Below, one piece after another: positions 24,021 to 31,176 of a stretch of DNA of 64,000 bases. The DNA is taken from IMG/VR virus record IMGVR_UViG_3300005253_000455, positions 1 through 64,000 of that record; one strand, written 5' to 3'. The stretch comes from a virus. The translations under genes and the position numbers were made by a program. The notes beneath the pieces are model-generated. The model was given only the letters and a program-made list of their open reading frames with translations. It ran no database searches and was not told the DNA's origin. How positions within the stretch are numbered: the first letter of the stretch is position 1; every line of letters begins with the position of its first letter.

Positions 24021-24106
24021 GGAGAGTCTCTGGAACAATCAGTTCAATGGTAGAAGAACTTAATTGCACACACTTGGCAAAGGGGGGAGACCAAGAGAGA
24101 CTCTCC
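24021..24106 (-). other. Multi-stem intergenic element H2 at other edge of GC-rich island
   Basis: Outer arms GGAGAGTCTCT (24021-24031) and AGAGACTCTCC (24096-24106) pair perfectly over 11 bp. Inside are AGTTC/GAACT and CTTGG (24073-24077) / CCAAG (24091-24095), giving a cloverleaf-like layout. On the minus strand CTTTTTG follows. It lies between a small membrane protein gene and the first island gene, so it can terminate or attenuate the promoter at 24.4 kb. Confidence 0.6.
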
Positions 24107-24129
24107 TTGTTCTTTTTATTTCTATTTGC

Positions 24130-24258
24130 TCATCCGAACCAACCTTTAAGTAATGCTTCTCCAAACCCTTCAAGTATTTTTGAAACTATATAATAAGCAA
24201 TGATTGCACCTACTATAATCCCAAATAGAAAGACACAGACAAAGTAGAAAATGAACAT
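24130..24258 (-). CDS. Small membrane protein, 42 aa
   Basis: ATG 24258 after AGGAAAGGGATTTTT. One long hydrophobic helix (residues 2-25, FIFYFVCVFLFGIIVGAIIA) with a short polar C-terminus. First gene after the consensus promoter at 24.37 kb. Function unknown; small phage membrane peptides made early may act in superinfection exclusion or host takeover. Confidence 0.6.
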   Translation of the reverse strand: MFIFYFVCVFLFGIIVGAIIAYYIVSKILEGFGEALLKGWFG

Positions 24259-24365
24259 AAAAATCCCTTTCCTCTTAGGTGTTCAGATTCTGAATGCTAG
24301 TCTTAAATGGGTTCCTCTTTTTCTTTCCTTCAAGTCCTCTTTTTACTTTTCCATTGTAGGCGATT

Positions 24366-24412
24366 ATTATATCAAGACTTTTCTAGATTGTCAATACAAC
24401 GGGACGATTTTT
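24366..24412 (-). promoter_or_regulatory. Consensus promoter P1 with shared 12-bp upstream element
   Basis: Minus strand: TTGACA (24394-24389), 17-bp spacer, TATAAT (24371-24366), a perfect sigma-70 match. The element AAAAATCGTCCC lies at 24412-24401, 6 bp upstream of the -35 box. The same element with the same spacing precedes promoters at 36.8 and 38.9 kb. Drives the genes from 24258 leftward. Confidence 0.85.
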
Positions 24413-24426
24413 GTGATTTTCTGTTT

Positions 24427-24639
24427 TTAGTATTGGTAATTCGAACCATGAAAGGCCCCAATAACTGCATTATGATGAATTCCATATTGATCAATTATTT
24501 TCTGAAAATCATCACGAACGTAAGCCATGCTTTCACCTAGATGCTCGCGCTGCATGTTCTCAGCTTGCATTCCAAGAATCTCAGCTTGAGCACATACTAT
24601 CTGACCTTGAATATATACAATTTGTTGTTCTCTTGTCAT
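24427..24639 (-). CDS. Hypothetical helical protein, 70 aa
   Basis: ATG 24639, 3 bases after the upstream stop. Gln/Glu-rich helix (REQQIVYIQGQIVCAQAEIL) and an aromatic tail (FHGSNYQY). No motif. Ends 15 bases before the upstream element of promoter P1, so transcription that passes it runs straight into P1. Confidence 0.55.
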   Translation of the reverse strand: MTREQQIVYIQGQIVCAQAEILGMQAENMQREHLGESMAYVRDDFQKIIDQYGIHHNAVIGAFHGSNYQY

Positions 24640-24642
24640 GGC

Positions 24643-25293
24643 TTAAATCTCCCATAAAAGTTCATTCTTCTCAATTGAGTATTTCTCAAGGAAAATCTTT
24701 ATTCTCCTAATTATGTCCTTAAGATAAGAATATCTCTCTTTTGGAGAAAAAGGCTCTGAGTTAAGAATTCTTATTGCAGCAAAAAAGTTCGTTCGAGACA
24801 TTTGTAGAATTTGATTTCTTATCTTTACTTGTCTCTCAAAGAAACTTTGATTATAAAAACCTGTAACTGTCTTTGAGTATCCTGATTTTGGATGTCTTCT
24901 ATAATATCCAGAACCATAGCAATGAGAGACTGTTCTCACTGTTATTGGATAATCTCTTCTCAATAGATCTCGACTGCACCCCTTCAGAATCTTTAAAGAA
25001 TATTCTTTGTTCACTGATTTCTTGAAAAGATCTCCTGGGTTTCGGGAGATAGAGAAACCTTCTCTGACTGCTGTCCAATATTTGATTTGACACCGGCCCC
25101 AAGGCAGGCCGCCTTTCTGGTTTCTTACCTTTCCTACTGAGAAATCAGGAATGGGCTCACCTGGGGTTTCGACTTCATCACATATAATATCTCGCAAAAA
25201 AGGATAATCTATTTCTGCTCTAGCAGTCGGTTCTTTCTCAATAGAGAAAAAAAGAAGGATTGCTAGGGCTGTTATTTTAAGGAGTTCGATCAA
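24643..25293 (-). CDS. Exported protein, possible lytic transglycosylase-like
   Basis: 216 residues. A signal-like hydrophobic start (IELLKITALAILLFFS) ends near Ala25. The mature part has GGLPWGRCQIKYWTA near residue 65 and a later SHCYGSGYYRRH, which loosely match the G-x-x-Q-I and Y-N-x-G blocks of SLT-type transglycosylases; four to five Cys may form disulfides. If correct it would cut periplasmic peptidoglycan. The assignment is tentative because the catalytic Glu context is not clear. Confidence 0.5.
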   Translation of the reverse strand: MIELLKITALAILLFFSIEKEPTARAEIDYPFLRDIICDEVETPGEPIPDFSVGKVRNQKGGLPWGRCQIKYWTAVREGFSISRNPGDLFKKSVNKEYSLKILKGCSRDLLRRDYPITVRTVSHCYGSGYYRRHPKSGYSKTVTGFYNQSFFERQVKIRNQILQMSRTNFFAAIRILNSEPFSPKERYSYLKDIIRRIKIFLEKYSIEKNELLWEI

Positions 25294-25346
25294 GGGTTTT
25301 TCTCCGGTTATTTTTAAGAAGAGCCCCTAGGTTGTTTCAGTTGTTA

Positions 25347-25517
25347 TTATTCCTTTAAAGATTCCAGAAATTTCAGTTCACAATAAGCCACGATACAATT
25401 GAGAGAACAGATATTAAGAGCGGTTTTATAAAGAAAATTTGAATCTTGATCAGCTGGTTCCTCAAGATGAAAGACTGGAGGATCACAAGGCATCATGCAG
25501 ATATCACAATCTATCAT
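25347..25517 (-). CDS. Small Cys-rich protein, 56 aa
   Basis: ATG 25517 follows GGAAGGGGAATAATC. Seven Cys (CDICMMPC near the start, then C-SLN-C and a later C), so a small metal-binding fold is likely. Begins 2 bases after the thymidylate kinase stop. No family recognised. Confidence 0.6.
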   Translation of the reverse strand: MIDCDICMMPCDPPVFHLEEPADQDSNFLYKTALNICSLNCIVAYCELKFLESLKE

Positions 25518-25519
25518 GA

Positions 25520-26227
25520 TTATTCCCCTTCCAAAGTTAGATTAATCTGCCCCTTTATATATTTCTCAAAGACTTCCTCAGGAGTCTCCTCATTTTTTGG
25601 GACAACCGTGATTGTCGGGATTTCATCATTTACAAGGCCATGATAAAGAGTAGCATAGTTCTTTATCAGTTCTCCAATATAGTCATCAACAGCCCATAGT
25701 TTATGCTTTGCTTGAGTTTTCTTTTCTCCTTCTTTTTCCCGCTTCTCTATTCTTCTATAAGCTTCTTCTTTATCAAGTCCCATGATTATTACTAAATCAG
25801 GTTGGATTTGAAGAGGCTCAAATTGCTCGTAAAGATCCATTGCAGTTTCTTGAGAGACTGGCTTGATTGAGTTGTAGCAATATTGAGAATAGAGCCATTT
25901 ATCTGAGATTACATTCCTTCCATGATCTGTTAATTCTCTTACCCATCGAGCATTATGATAATGGTCAATGAAAAGAAGCAAGCCTTGTTCAACTTGATCA
26001 AGAGAAGATGAATAGGGTCTATGAAAGATCATTTCTCGAAGATCTCCTGTGAATTGAAGTAAGCTTGAGCCAGGTTCTTTTGTTAGAACTGTGTCAATCA
26101 CTCTCTCTTCGATTAGATAATCAAGAGCAAGTTGAGATTGCTTTGACTTTCCCATTCCATCAGGGCCTTCAAAGACAATAAACTTTCCTTTTTGTTTCGG
26201 TTGTTCTTGTTGATTAGTTGGGTTCAT
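25520..26227 (-). CDS. tmk: Thymidylate kinase
   Basis: 235 residues. P-loop FEGPDGMGKSKQSQ at about 19-32, the LTKEPGSS block (the DRX/EPG loop of dTMP kinases), LLLFIDHYHN, and VISDKWLYSQYCYN. LIVIMGLDKEEAYRRIEKR-type region near 150 holds the LID. It phosphorylates dTMP to dTDP, continuing the path served by dCMP deaminase. The N-terminal extension is Gln-rich. Start overlaps the upstream gene by 14 bases. Confidence 0.9.
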   Translation of the reverse strand: MNPTNQQEQPKQKGKFIVFEGPDGMGKSKQSQLALDYLIEERVIDTVLTKEPGSSLLQFTGDLREMIFHRPYSSSLDQVEQGLLLFIDHYHNARWVRELTDHGRNVISDKWLYSQYCYNSIKPVSQETAMDLYEQFEPLQIQPDLVIIMGLDKEEAYRRIEKREKEGEKKTQAKHKLWAVDDYIGELIKNYATLYHGLVNDEIPTITVVPKNEETPEEVFEKYIKGQINLTLEGE

Positions 26228-26486
26228 CGCTCCATTCTCCTTTTATTTTACCACCTTTAACATAAGTGGTTTTGTAATACTCTATTATAAGTTCCTCATC
26301 CCTAAAAGCTGCTCCTGTGGTATCTCCTGTGAAAACTATTTGTCCCCAATCATATCCATCTTGAACAACTTTCTCAATGAAATGCCTTGCTTCTTCTCTT
26401 GTATCAAAAGAATCTTTGAAGTCTTGCCAACCTCCAGGAGGATAGTAGTTCTCACCAATAAAAACTAAGTAAGGTTTAAGGTTCAT
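26214..26486 (-). CDS. Hypothetical protein, 90 aa
   Basis: ATG 26486 after GAAAGGGGAACAAT. Mixed alpha/beta sequence with aromatic residues (LVFIGENYYPPGGWQDFKDS) and a helix EEARHFIEKVVQDGY, the pattern of a small single-domain protein of unknown type. Overlaps thymidylate kinase by 14 bases. Confidence 0.6.
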   Translation of the reverse strand: MNLKPYLVFIGENYYPPGGWQDFKDSFDTREEARHFIEKVVQDGYDWGQIVFTGDTTGAAFRDEELIIEYYKTTYVKGGKIKGEWSDEPN

Positions 26487-26511
26487 ATTGTTCCCCTTTC
26501 TTATTTTTGAT

Positions 26512-26829
26512 TCACTTCATTTTAATGCCCCAAGGTGGGAATTGAACGATGTTATCTTTCTTGGCTTTCATTTCAGTTAGGCCTTTAGATTGCTGAATCC
26601 CTTCTCTTGCAAGGAGATCAGTTAGAGCCAATCCTTTTCTTGCTTTCTCATTCCCCATCCTAAATTCATCCAAGATCGGTTTGATTTGAAGATAAAAGAG
26701 TTCATCTGTTTCAAGAGCAATCAGTTCAATCCATGAAATTACAAGTAGAGCATTGTAGAGAATAGTATTTATCTCAGATGCTGAAATCTCATTAGCAATT
26801 ATCCGTTCAAGGATTTCTTCTTTGGTCAT
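26512..26829 (-). CDS. Hypothetical helical protein, 105 aa
   Basis: ATG 26829 with GGGAGGAAGA upstream. Nearly all helical (KEEILERIIANEISASEINT, ELFYLQIKPILDEF), ending in a basic tail. No motif or family recognised. Confidence 0.6.
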   Translation of the reverse strand: MTKEEILERIIANEISASEINTILYNALLVISWIELIALETDELFYLQIKPILDEFRMGNEKARKGLALTDLLAREGIQQSKGLTEMKAKKDNIVQFPPWGIKMK

Positions 26830-26839
26830 TCTTCCTCCC

Positions 26840-26917
26840 TTAGTTAAAGAATATAATTCTGATATAGATAGCTGTTGCCATAGTTGCTATATATCCAAGT
26901 AAGATTGCTTCAATCAT
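26840..26917 (-). CDS. Membrane micropeptide, 25 aa
   Basis: ATG 26917 after AAGGAGAAAAAGA. Sequence IEAILLGYIATMATAIYIRI is one hydrophobic helix. It overlaps the end of the upstream gene by 8 bases and stops 11 bases before the next start. A good ribosome site and tight packing support it as real. Confidence 0.5.
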   Translation of the reverse strand: MIEAILLGYIATMATAIYIRIIFFN

Positions 26918-27179
26918 TCTTTTTCTCCTTCCTCAAGCTTTCAAGATATTTCCTAGAATCATGCTTCAAAGCAGTATGAGCACGATGGAGTTGTTTCAGG
27001 CTTGAAGCTTGATCTTTCACTTTTCGTCTGAGTCGAGCGTTTTGAGAATTACCAAAGATTTCCTCGATCATTTTGGCAGTCGTTGTAATAAACTCATTTT
27101 TATCTTTAACAGTATCTCCAAGATAAAAGGTATCAGCAATTTGTTTAGCAAGTTCTATTGATTCATTGTTTAGTTTCAT
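26910..27179 (-). CDS. Hypothetical basic helical protein, 89 aa
   Basis: ATG 27179 is chosen because AAGGAGAAGAAG precedes it; an upstream in-frame start would overlap the previous gene. C-terminal half is Lys/Arg-rich (ARLRRKVKDQASSLKQLHRA), suitable for nucleic acid or protein binding. No family known. Confidence 0.55.
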   Translation of the reverse strand: MKLNNESIELAKQIADTFYLGDTVKDKNEFITTTAKMIEEIFGNSQNARLRRKVKDQASSLKQLHRAHTALKHDSRKYLESLRKEKKND

Positions 27180-27381
27180 CTTCTTCTCCTTTTCCTTCAA
27201 AGACATGAAAAACAAGAGCACCTTCATTTAACAAGAAAGTTCCTACAAATTCAAAATCTGAATACTTCTCGTCAATATGGTGGCCAGTTCCAAAAGTTAT
27301 ATATGTACGAAGCTCCAATCCCTTAATATCCTCATTATCCAAAAGAACCCAAAACTGAGTGATCTGAAAAGTTAAACTCAC
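27163..27381 (-). CDS. Hypothetical protein with GTG start, 72 aa
   Basis: The frame begins at GTG 27381. The ribosome site AAGGAGAATAAA points to an ATG four bases earlier, whose frame stops after 16 codons. So either GTG is used or a small indel has displaced the original start. Beta-type sequence with LELRTYITFGTGHHID and an acidic tail. Overlaps the next gene by 17 bases. Confidence 0.5.
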   Translation of the reverse strand: MSLTFQITQFWVLLDNEDIKGLELRTYITFGTGHHIDEKYSDFEFVGTFLLNEGALVFHVFEGKGEEDETKQ

Positions 27382-27401
27382 TCATTTTATTCTCCTTTTC
27401 T

Positions 27402-27791
27402 TTAGCAGGAAATACGAGAAACCCAAGGATGTGCATCTTCTCCAATACCGAAAGTATGCCCAATTTCATGTCTTAGAACTTCGTATCTACAATTAGAATT
27501 TGGGTTGATATATATAGTCCAGCGAGAAGCTTCCAAACCTAATTTACTTTTTCTACTTCTATAAGTTATAGTAAGTCCTGCAAATTCTAAATTTGGATCA
27601 TAAAGAACTGGATTATCCCCATCTGCTTCACAATCCTTTCCCCATTCATTTCGGGCCAAGCAATAAAGCCCTGCATCTCTTTCAGAGATTTGAGAAAGAT
27701 CTGCTCCGCCTGCTTCTTCAAGCAAAGCGCAGCTCTGAAAAATAAAAAAAGAAAAAAAGAGAAGAAAAAGAGTTAAAAGAAAAGATCTCAT
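27402..27791 (-). CDS. Exported metzincin-like metalloprotease, probable lipoprotein
   Basis: 129 residues. Hydrophobic signal (RSFLLTLFLLFFSFFIFQSC) ends at a Cys that could be lipidated, though the -3 residue is Phe rather than Leu. Near the C-terminus RHEIGHTFGIGEDAH gives H-E-x2-H-x2-G, the zinc site of metzincins; the third ligand would be a nearby Glu, Asp or His. The mature part is only about 110 residues, small for the family. It would act in the envelope; the substrate is unknown. Confidence 0.65.
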   Translation of the reverse strand: MRSFLLTLFLLFFSFFIFQSCALLEEAGGADLSQISERDAGLYCLARNEWGKDCEADGDNPVLYDPNLEFAGLTITYRSRKSKLGLEASRWTIYINPNSNCRYEVLRHEIGHTFGIGEDAHPWVSRISC

Positions 27792-27809
27792 TTTGTTTTC
27801 CTTTCTTTA

Positions 27810-28082
27810 TTAATGGTCATTGAGATATTGTTCTAGAAGAATATTATCTTCTTTCCTAGAAGTAATTTTTAATGTAAAGGAATCTCCAAAACAGTTTAGG
27901 TGCTCTCCTTCTTTTCCTACCATCCCCGCTCCTAAAATGGTAAAAGGAAAGCCTACATAGGATTCATAATTTTTTCTTAAAGCATCTGCTATAGTAGAAT
28001 GATCTAAGATAAAGTCAAACAGTATTAAATGTTCAAATTCTTCCCCAAGAGAGAATGAGATATATTTCATATGTTGACTCAT
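27810..28082 (-). CDS. Hypothetical protein, 90 aa
   Basis: ATG 28082 overlaps the upstream stop (ATGA). Alpha/beta pattern (KYISFSLGEEFEHLILFDFI, then GFPFTILGAGMVG) without known motif. Coupled to the gene at 28079-28294. Confidence 0.55.
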   Translation of the reverse strand: MSQHMKYISFSLGEEFEHLILFDFILDHSTIADALRKNYESYVGFPFTILGAGMVGKEGEHLNCFGDSFTLKITSRKEDNILLEQYLNDH

Positions 28083-28294
28083 GTTACCCCCTTATCTGGA
28101 AATGGGTCTGTGTAAATGATTGCTTGTATCTCGGGATTGCTTTCTCCAAGGAAATGATTTTGAAGTAAGACATCTTTCCGCAATCCAACTTCGTCTGGAA
28201 GAACTTGAATTGATTCCCCTTTCTCTTTGAATCTAAGAATCTCAAGTTGAATCTTTAGACGCTCAATGTTTCTCATTCTTTCTTTTAAAGTCAT
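28079..28294 (-). CDS. Hypothetical protein, 71 aa
   Basis: ATG 28294 after GGAAGGAACAAAGCT. Basic helix at the N-terminus (TLKERMRNIERLKIQLEILR), then a Pro-containing C-terminal half. No family recognised. Overlaps the next gene by 4 bases. Confidence 0.55.
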   Translation of the reverse strand: MTLKERMRNIERLKIQLEILRFKEKGESIQVLPDEVGLRKDVLLQNHFLGESNPEIQAIIYTDPFPDKGVT

Positions 28295-28319
28295 AGCTTT
28301 GTTCCTTCCTTGGAAAGTT

Positions 28320-28499
28320 TTAATCTACAACAACTACTAAAACACCAACAGGTTTATATCCAATCTCGGAAATTTCTTGATGTTCTTGGGCCTGTTCTTT
28401 ACGGTCAAAGAGCCAACCAGTTGATTTGGGATTTATACCTTCATAGAGGAATCCATGTTGTTCTTCGTGAATGAAGAGTGAAACGAATTTGACTTCCAT
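28320..28499 (-). CDS. Small hypothetical protein, 59 aa
   Basis: ATG 28499 follows AGAAAGGGGAACAAA. Beta-alpha pattern EVKFVSLFIHEEQHGFLYEG ... EQAQEHQEISEIGYKP and a Val-rich end. No Cys or membrane segment. Placed between two other small genes with short gaps; function unknown. Confidence 0.6.
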   Translation of the reverse strand: MEVKFVSLFIHEEQHGFLYEGINPKSTGWLFDRKEQAQEHQEISEIGYKPVGVLVVVVD

Positions 28500-28526
28500 T
28501 TTGTTCCCCTTTCTCTTTAGATTTAA

Positions 28527-28802
28527 TTACTTAATATTGAGTTCATATTCAATCAATTCAACTGGTGTTTTATTTGGATAAAGTGTAATTCCTCCTTGTT
28601 CTAGATTAACCACAAAACAGTGGTGATACTTTTTCTCGGTAATAATTCCAAAATCATCTTTGAAATCACTAGAAGGATAAACCTTTATGTGTATCCTTTT
28701 ATTCCCCCTGAAATCTCCTTTAAACCGAAAAGGAGTTACGTGCTTTATATCCTGCAAAGTCACATCTTCCTCAAATCTCTGACCTGTTCTATTGATTTTC
28801 AT
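28527..28802 (-). CDS. Hypothetical protein, paralogue A, 91 aa
   Basis: ATG 28802 after GGAAAGGAGAGATA. It shares with the protein at 29024-29326 the start KINR, a central I-x-IKVYP-x3-F block, a VV-x4-G block and the ending V-E-YEL or V-E-YNL. The two genes are separated by one small gene, so this is a local duplication that has diverged. Function unknown. Confidence 0.6.
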   Translation of the reverse strand: MKINRTGQRFEEDVTLQDIKHVTPFRFKGDFRGNKRIHIKVYPSSDFKDDFGIITEKKYHHCFVVNLEQGGITLYPNKTPVELIEYELNIK

Positions 28803-28817
28803 TATCTCTCCTTTCCT

Positions 28818-29027
28818 TTAATCAGTAAGATGCGTGAACATCGGTTGATTGGTCAAAAGAACATCATGGCATCTTATGCAGTTTATCCCGAATTTCTTGA
28901 TTTCTTTGGCAGCTTCTCCTTCACCAACAATAACTGTTTTATCTGCCCATCCTGCACGACGGTACCAGTGTTGGCTTTTGTTGCAAGCTTTTGTTGCTTC
29001 TTGTTGTTCTTGTTTGTTCATATTCAT
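28818..29027 (-). CDS. Hypothetical protein with CxxC, 69 aa
   Basis: ATG 29027 overlaps the upstream stop (ATGA). Polar N-terminus (NKQEQQEATKACNKSQHWYR), then EIKKFGINCIRCHDV with one CxxC-H group. Too few Cys for a full zinc ribbon unless C15 and a His join. Lies between the two paralogues. Confidence 0.55.
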   Translation of the reverse strand: MNMNKQEQQEATKACNKSQHWYRRAGWADKTVIVGEGEAAKEIKKFGINCIRCHDVLLTNQPMFTHLTD

Positions 29028-29326
29028 TCCATTTCTCCTATCTCAAGATTATATTCAACGAGTTGAATTGAGGCTTTGATATTAATGTTTGCCAATCTTC
29101 CTTTCTTAATATCCACTACCATTTTCGTATTGCAAGATTCCTTAGCCAATACTCTGAACTTTTGATGGAAAGAGTTTGTAGGATAAACCTTTATCCAGAT
29201 AGTATTCTGTACCCTGTGAGAAAATGGAGCATGTCCACTAGGCAAGAACATAAAAGGACAACCTGGTTCAATATCCTCAAGTAGCATTTCTCCTTTTTTC
29301 TTCTTTTCAACTCTGTTGATTTTCAT
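29024..29326 (-). CDS. Hypothetical protein, paralogue B, 100 aa
   Basis: ATG 29326 is chosen because GAAGGAGGAAGAAG precedes it; the frame is open further upstream but overlaps the previous gene. Counterpart of the protein at 28527-28802 (KINR start, WIKVYPTNSF block, LVEYNLEI end). Overlaps the previous gene by 20 bases and the next by 4. Confidence 0.6.
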   Translation of the reverse strand: MKINRVEKKKKGEMLLEDIEPGCPFMFLPSGHAPFSHRVQNTIWIKVYPTNSFHQKFRVLAKESCNTKMVVDIKKGRLANINIKASIQLVEYNLEIGEME

Positions 29327-29522
29327 CTTCTTCCTCCTTCTTTCTTGATTCCTCTCGCTCATAGGCTTGAAGAATAGTTTCTTTTTCTACTTCTTTTCCC
29401 CGACCTCTTGCCATGTCCCGAATCCCCTCATCAAAAACTCCAGGAGAATTGAGGAAATTCCATTCAAGTAAACTTTGTTGAAGTTCCAAATCAGTCATTC
29501 TTTCTTTCTTTGCTGCGGCCAT
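29307..29522 (-). CDS. Hypothetical acidic/basic protein, 71 aa
   Basis: ATG 29522 after AAAGGAGAATAAAA. Helical with charged C-terminus (ILQAYEREESRKKEEEDENQ). It contains GVFDEGIRDMARGRGKEV but no recognised motif. Follows the GHKL-protease gene after 15 bases. Confidence 0.55.
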   Translation of the reverse strand: MAAAKKERMTDLELQQSLLEWNFLNSPGVFDEGIRDMARGRGKEVEKETILQAYEREESRKKEEEDENQQS

Positions 29523-29537
29523 TTTTATTCTCCTTTC

Positions 29538-30881
29538 TTATTCTTTCTCAATAAGATAATTGAACAGACCAATGATTGCGTTATCATTTCCCTGATGAAA
29601 ATCTAATCCGTGCCCTGGATATTCTGCATGGCACATTTCATGGATTAAGACAAGCATCAACTTTCCAACAGACTCAAGAACTTTTGCAGAAAGAGCTATC
29701 TCATTCATATCAGGACTATAAGAACCAAGAATATTTGGGTCTGTGAAAAGAACAGTTGAGATTTTCATATCTTTTATTCGGGATATAAGATAAATATATC
29801 TAGCATCTGTGCAATCTGCCAAGATTTTTATAACCCTATCTATTCGTTTTGCTTCTTCTTCTGTTGGCTTATACTCTTTTCTATGAATCCCACGATTTGC
29901 TACAACTTGTCGTAATTCATCCTTATCTTTCTGTCCCCCATTAAGGATTGCATAACCTGTTTTGGTTTTCATTCTAATAGGAATAAAACCAGCATTTTCT
30001 ACTAATCCAAGCATTTCTTCTGAGACACTAGATTCAACAGCATGAGCAAATTCTCCATATTTCTTTTTAAACTCATTTCTTACTGCTGTAAGAGTTTGTC
30101 CTGAAAAGAAATAAGATGGTATCTGAGAAAATTCGGGATAAGGAGTCATGATAGCATCATATATTTCTTCTGATGTTGCATCTTGTTCAAGGATTTTAAC
30201 AGTAGCATCCCTTAAAGAGCGAGGATCTACCATCCCCCTATCTCGATCAAGTTTCAAATCTGCTGGAAAGATATTATAGCCCCAATGATAACAATCTTCA
30301 AGCTTCTCCTGACCAAGATCAAGAGAAAGATACAATCCACCAGAATAAACTCTTCCAGGTTTATTCCTTAGAAGCCTTGGATCATGTGGTCGGTCAAGAA
30401 GAATGAGTGATTTAAGCCAAGACTCAGAGACTTTCCTTTTAGGGAAGGATATCTTGATTCCTGCGGGAAAGGTTGTTCCTTTATCCCACTTAAACATGAG
30501 AAGATCAGTTTGGAATTGATTTGAGAAGCCAATGAAGGGAATGATAGTTCCTTCAGGAGAGGAGATTTCAACTGGGATATCTTCACGGGTTAGAACGAGG
30601 CAGGCCAGTTTATAACCTTCCCCAAATTGACCAATCTCTTCTTCTTTATCAGCTTTTGTTGAGACACCAAGGAGAAGTGTTCTGATGGGAAGAGAGGCTC
30701 CCCAGTTTATCAATTGAATCCAGTTTTCTCTTTCTGGATCTTCAGAGATCTCCATAGTGAGACCCTGAGTATCTGCATCAAGGGCATTCTGTAGGAATTC
30801 TCTGAGAGCAGCAGCCACTGACCAGTGTGGAATGTAATCAGAGGTTATGGACATTTCCAAGATTTCGATGTTTTCTTCCAT
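29538..30881 (-). CDS. GHKL-type ATPase fused to a putative zinc metalloprotease
   Basis: 447 residues. N-box E28-F-L-Q-N32-A-L-D35 and G-box I-G84-Q-F-G87-E-G89 identify a Bergerat-fold (GHKL) ATP-binding domain; the D-x-G position reads N-W-G. The C-terminus carries LVLIHEMCHAEYPGHG with H414-E-x2-H418, a gluzincin-like zinc motif, in a roughly 130-residue domain. In general GHKL domains undergo ATP-driven closure, so ATP-gated proteolysis is possible. No established phage family comes to mind beyond the loose link to GHKL proteins such as T4 rIIA. Target unknown. Confidence 0.75.
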   Translation of the reverse strand: MEENIEILEMSITSDYIPHWSVAAALREFLQNALDADTQGLTMEISEDPERENWIQLINWGASLPIRTLLLGVSTKADKEEEIGQFGEGYKLACLVLTREDIPVEISSPEGTIIPFIGFSNQFQTDLLMFKWDKGTTFPAGIKISFPKRKVSESWLKSLILLDRPHDPRLLRNKPGRVYSGGLYLSLDLGQEKLEDCYHWGYNIFPADLKLDRDRGMVDPRSLRDATVKILEQDATSEEIYDAIMTPYPEFSQIPSYFFSGQTLTAVRNEFKKKYGEFAHAVESSVSEEMLGLVENAGFIPIRMKTKTGYAILNGGQKDKDELRQVVANRGIHRKEYKPTEEEAKRIDRVIKILADCTDARYIYLISRIKDMKISTVLFTDPNILGSYSPDMNEIALSAKVLESVGKLMLVLIHEMCHAEYPGHGLDFHQGNDNAIIGLFNYLIEKE

Positions 30882-30910
30882 TTTGTTTTCCCCTTCTTTT
30901 GTTGTTGTTC

Positions 30911-31162
30911 TTAGTCTTTGGTAATAAAACCAAGGTTAAGCAAGCCTTGAACATCAATTTTCATGATCTGACTATCAGGAATCTTAGCTATAACTTTTGC
31001 ATTCTCCCAATGATCTTCTGGATTCATAGGACGACCAAGTTGTGCTTTGCAAAAAACCTGAAAATGTGGAAACTTCTTTGGATTAAAGTTATCAGAATCA
31101 GAAGGTGTTTTCATTCCTGCTTGTTCTGCTGCACCCATCAACATTTCTGGAAATACTAGCAT
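30911..31162 (-). CDS. Hypothetical protein, 83 aa
   Basis: ATG 31162 after GAAAGGGGAATGAA. Short N-terminal hydrophobic part, Pro-rich middle (NPKKFPHFQVFCKAQLGRP), beta-type C-terminus. No motif. Ends 29 bases before the GHKL-protease start and could be its partner by position only. Confidence 0.55.
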   Translation of the reverse strand: MLVFPEMLMGAAEQAGMKTPSDSDNFNPKKFPHFQVFCKAQLGRPMNPEDHWENAKVIAKIPDSQIMKIDVQGLLNLGFITKD

Positions 31163-31176
31163 TTCATTCCCCTTTC

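Noticed and set aside
24021-24106. Cloverleaf-like fold with a tRNA D-arm-like stretch (AGTTCAATGGTAGAAG) on the plus strand
   Set aside because: There is no TTCRA-type T-loop, no proper anticodon arm, and the outer stem is 11 bp. It fits a structured intergenic element better than a tRNA.
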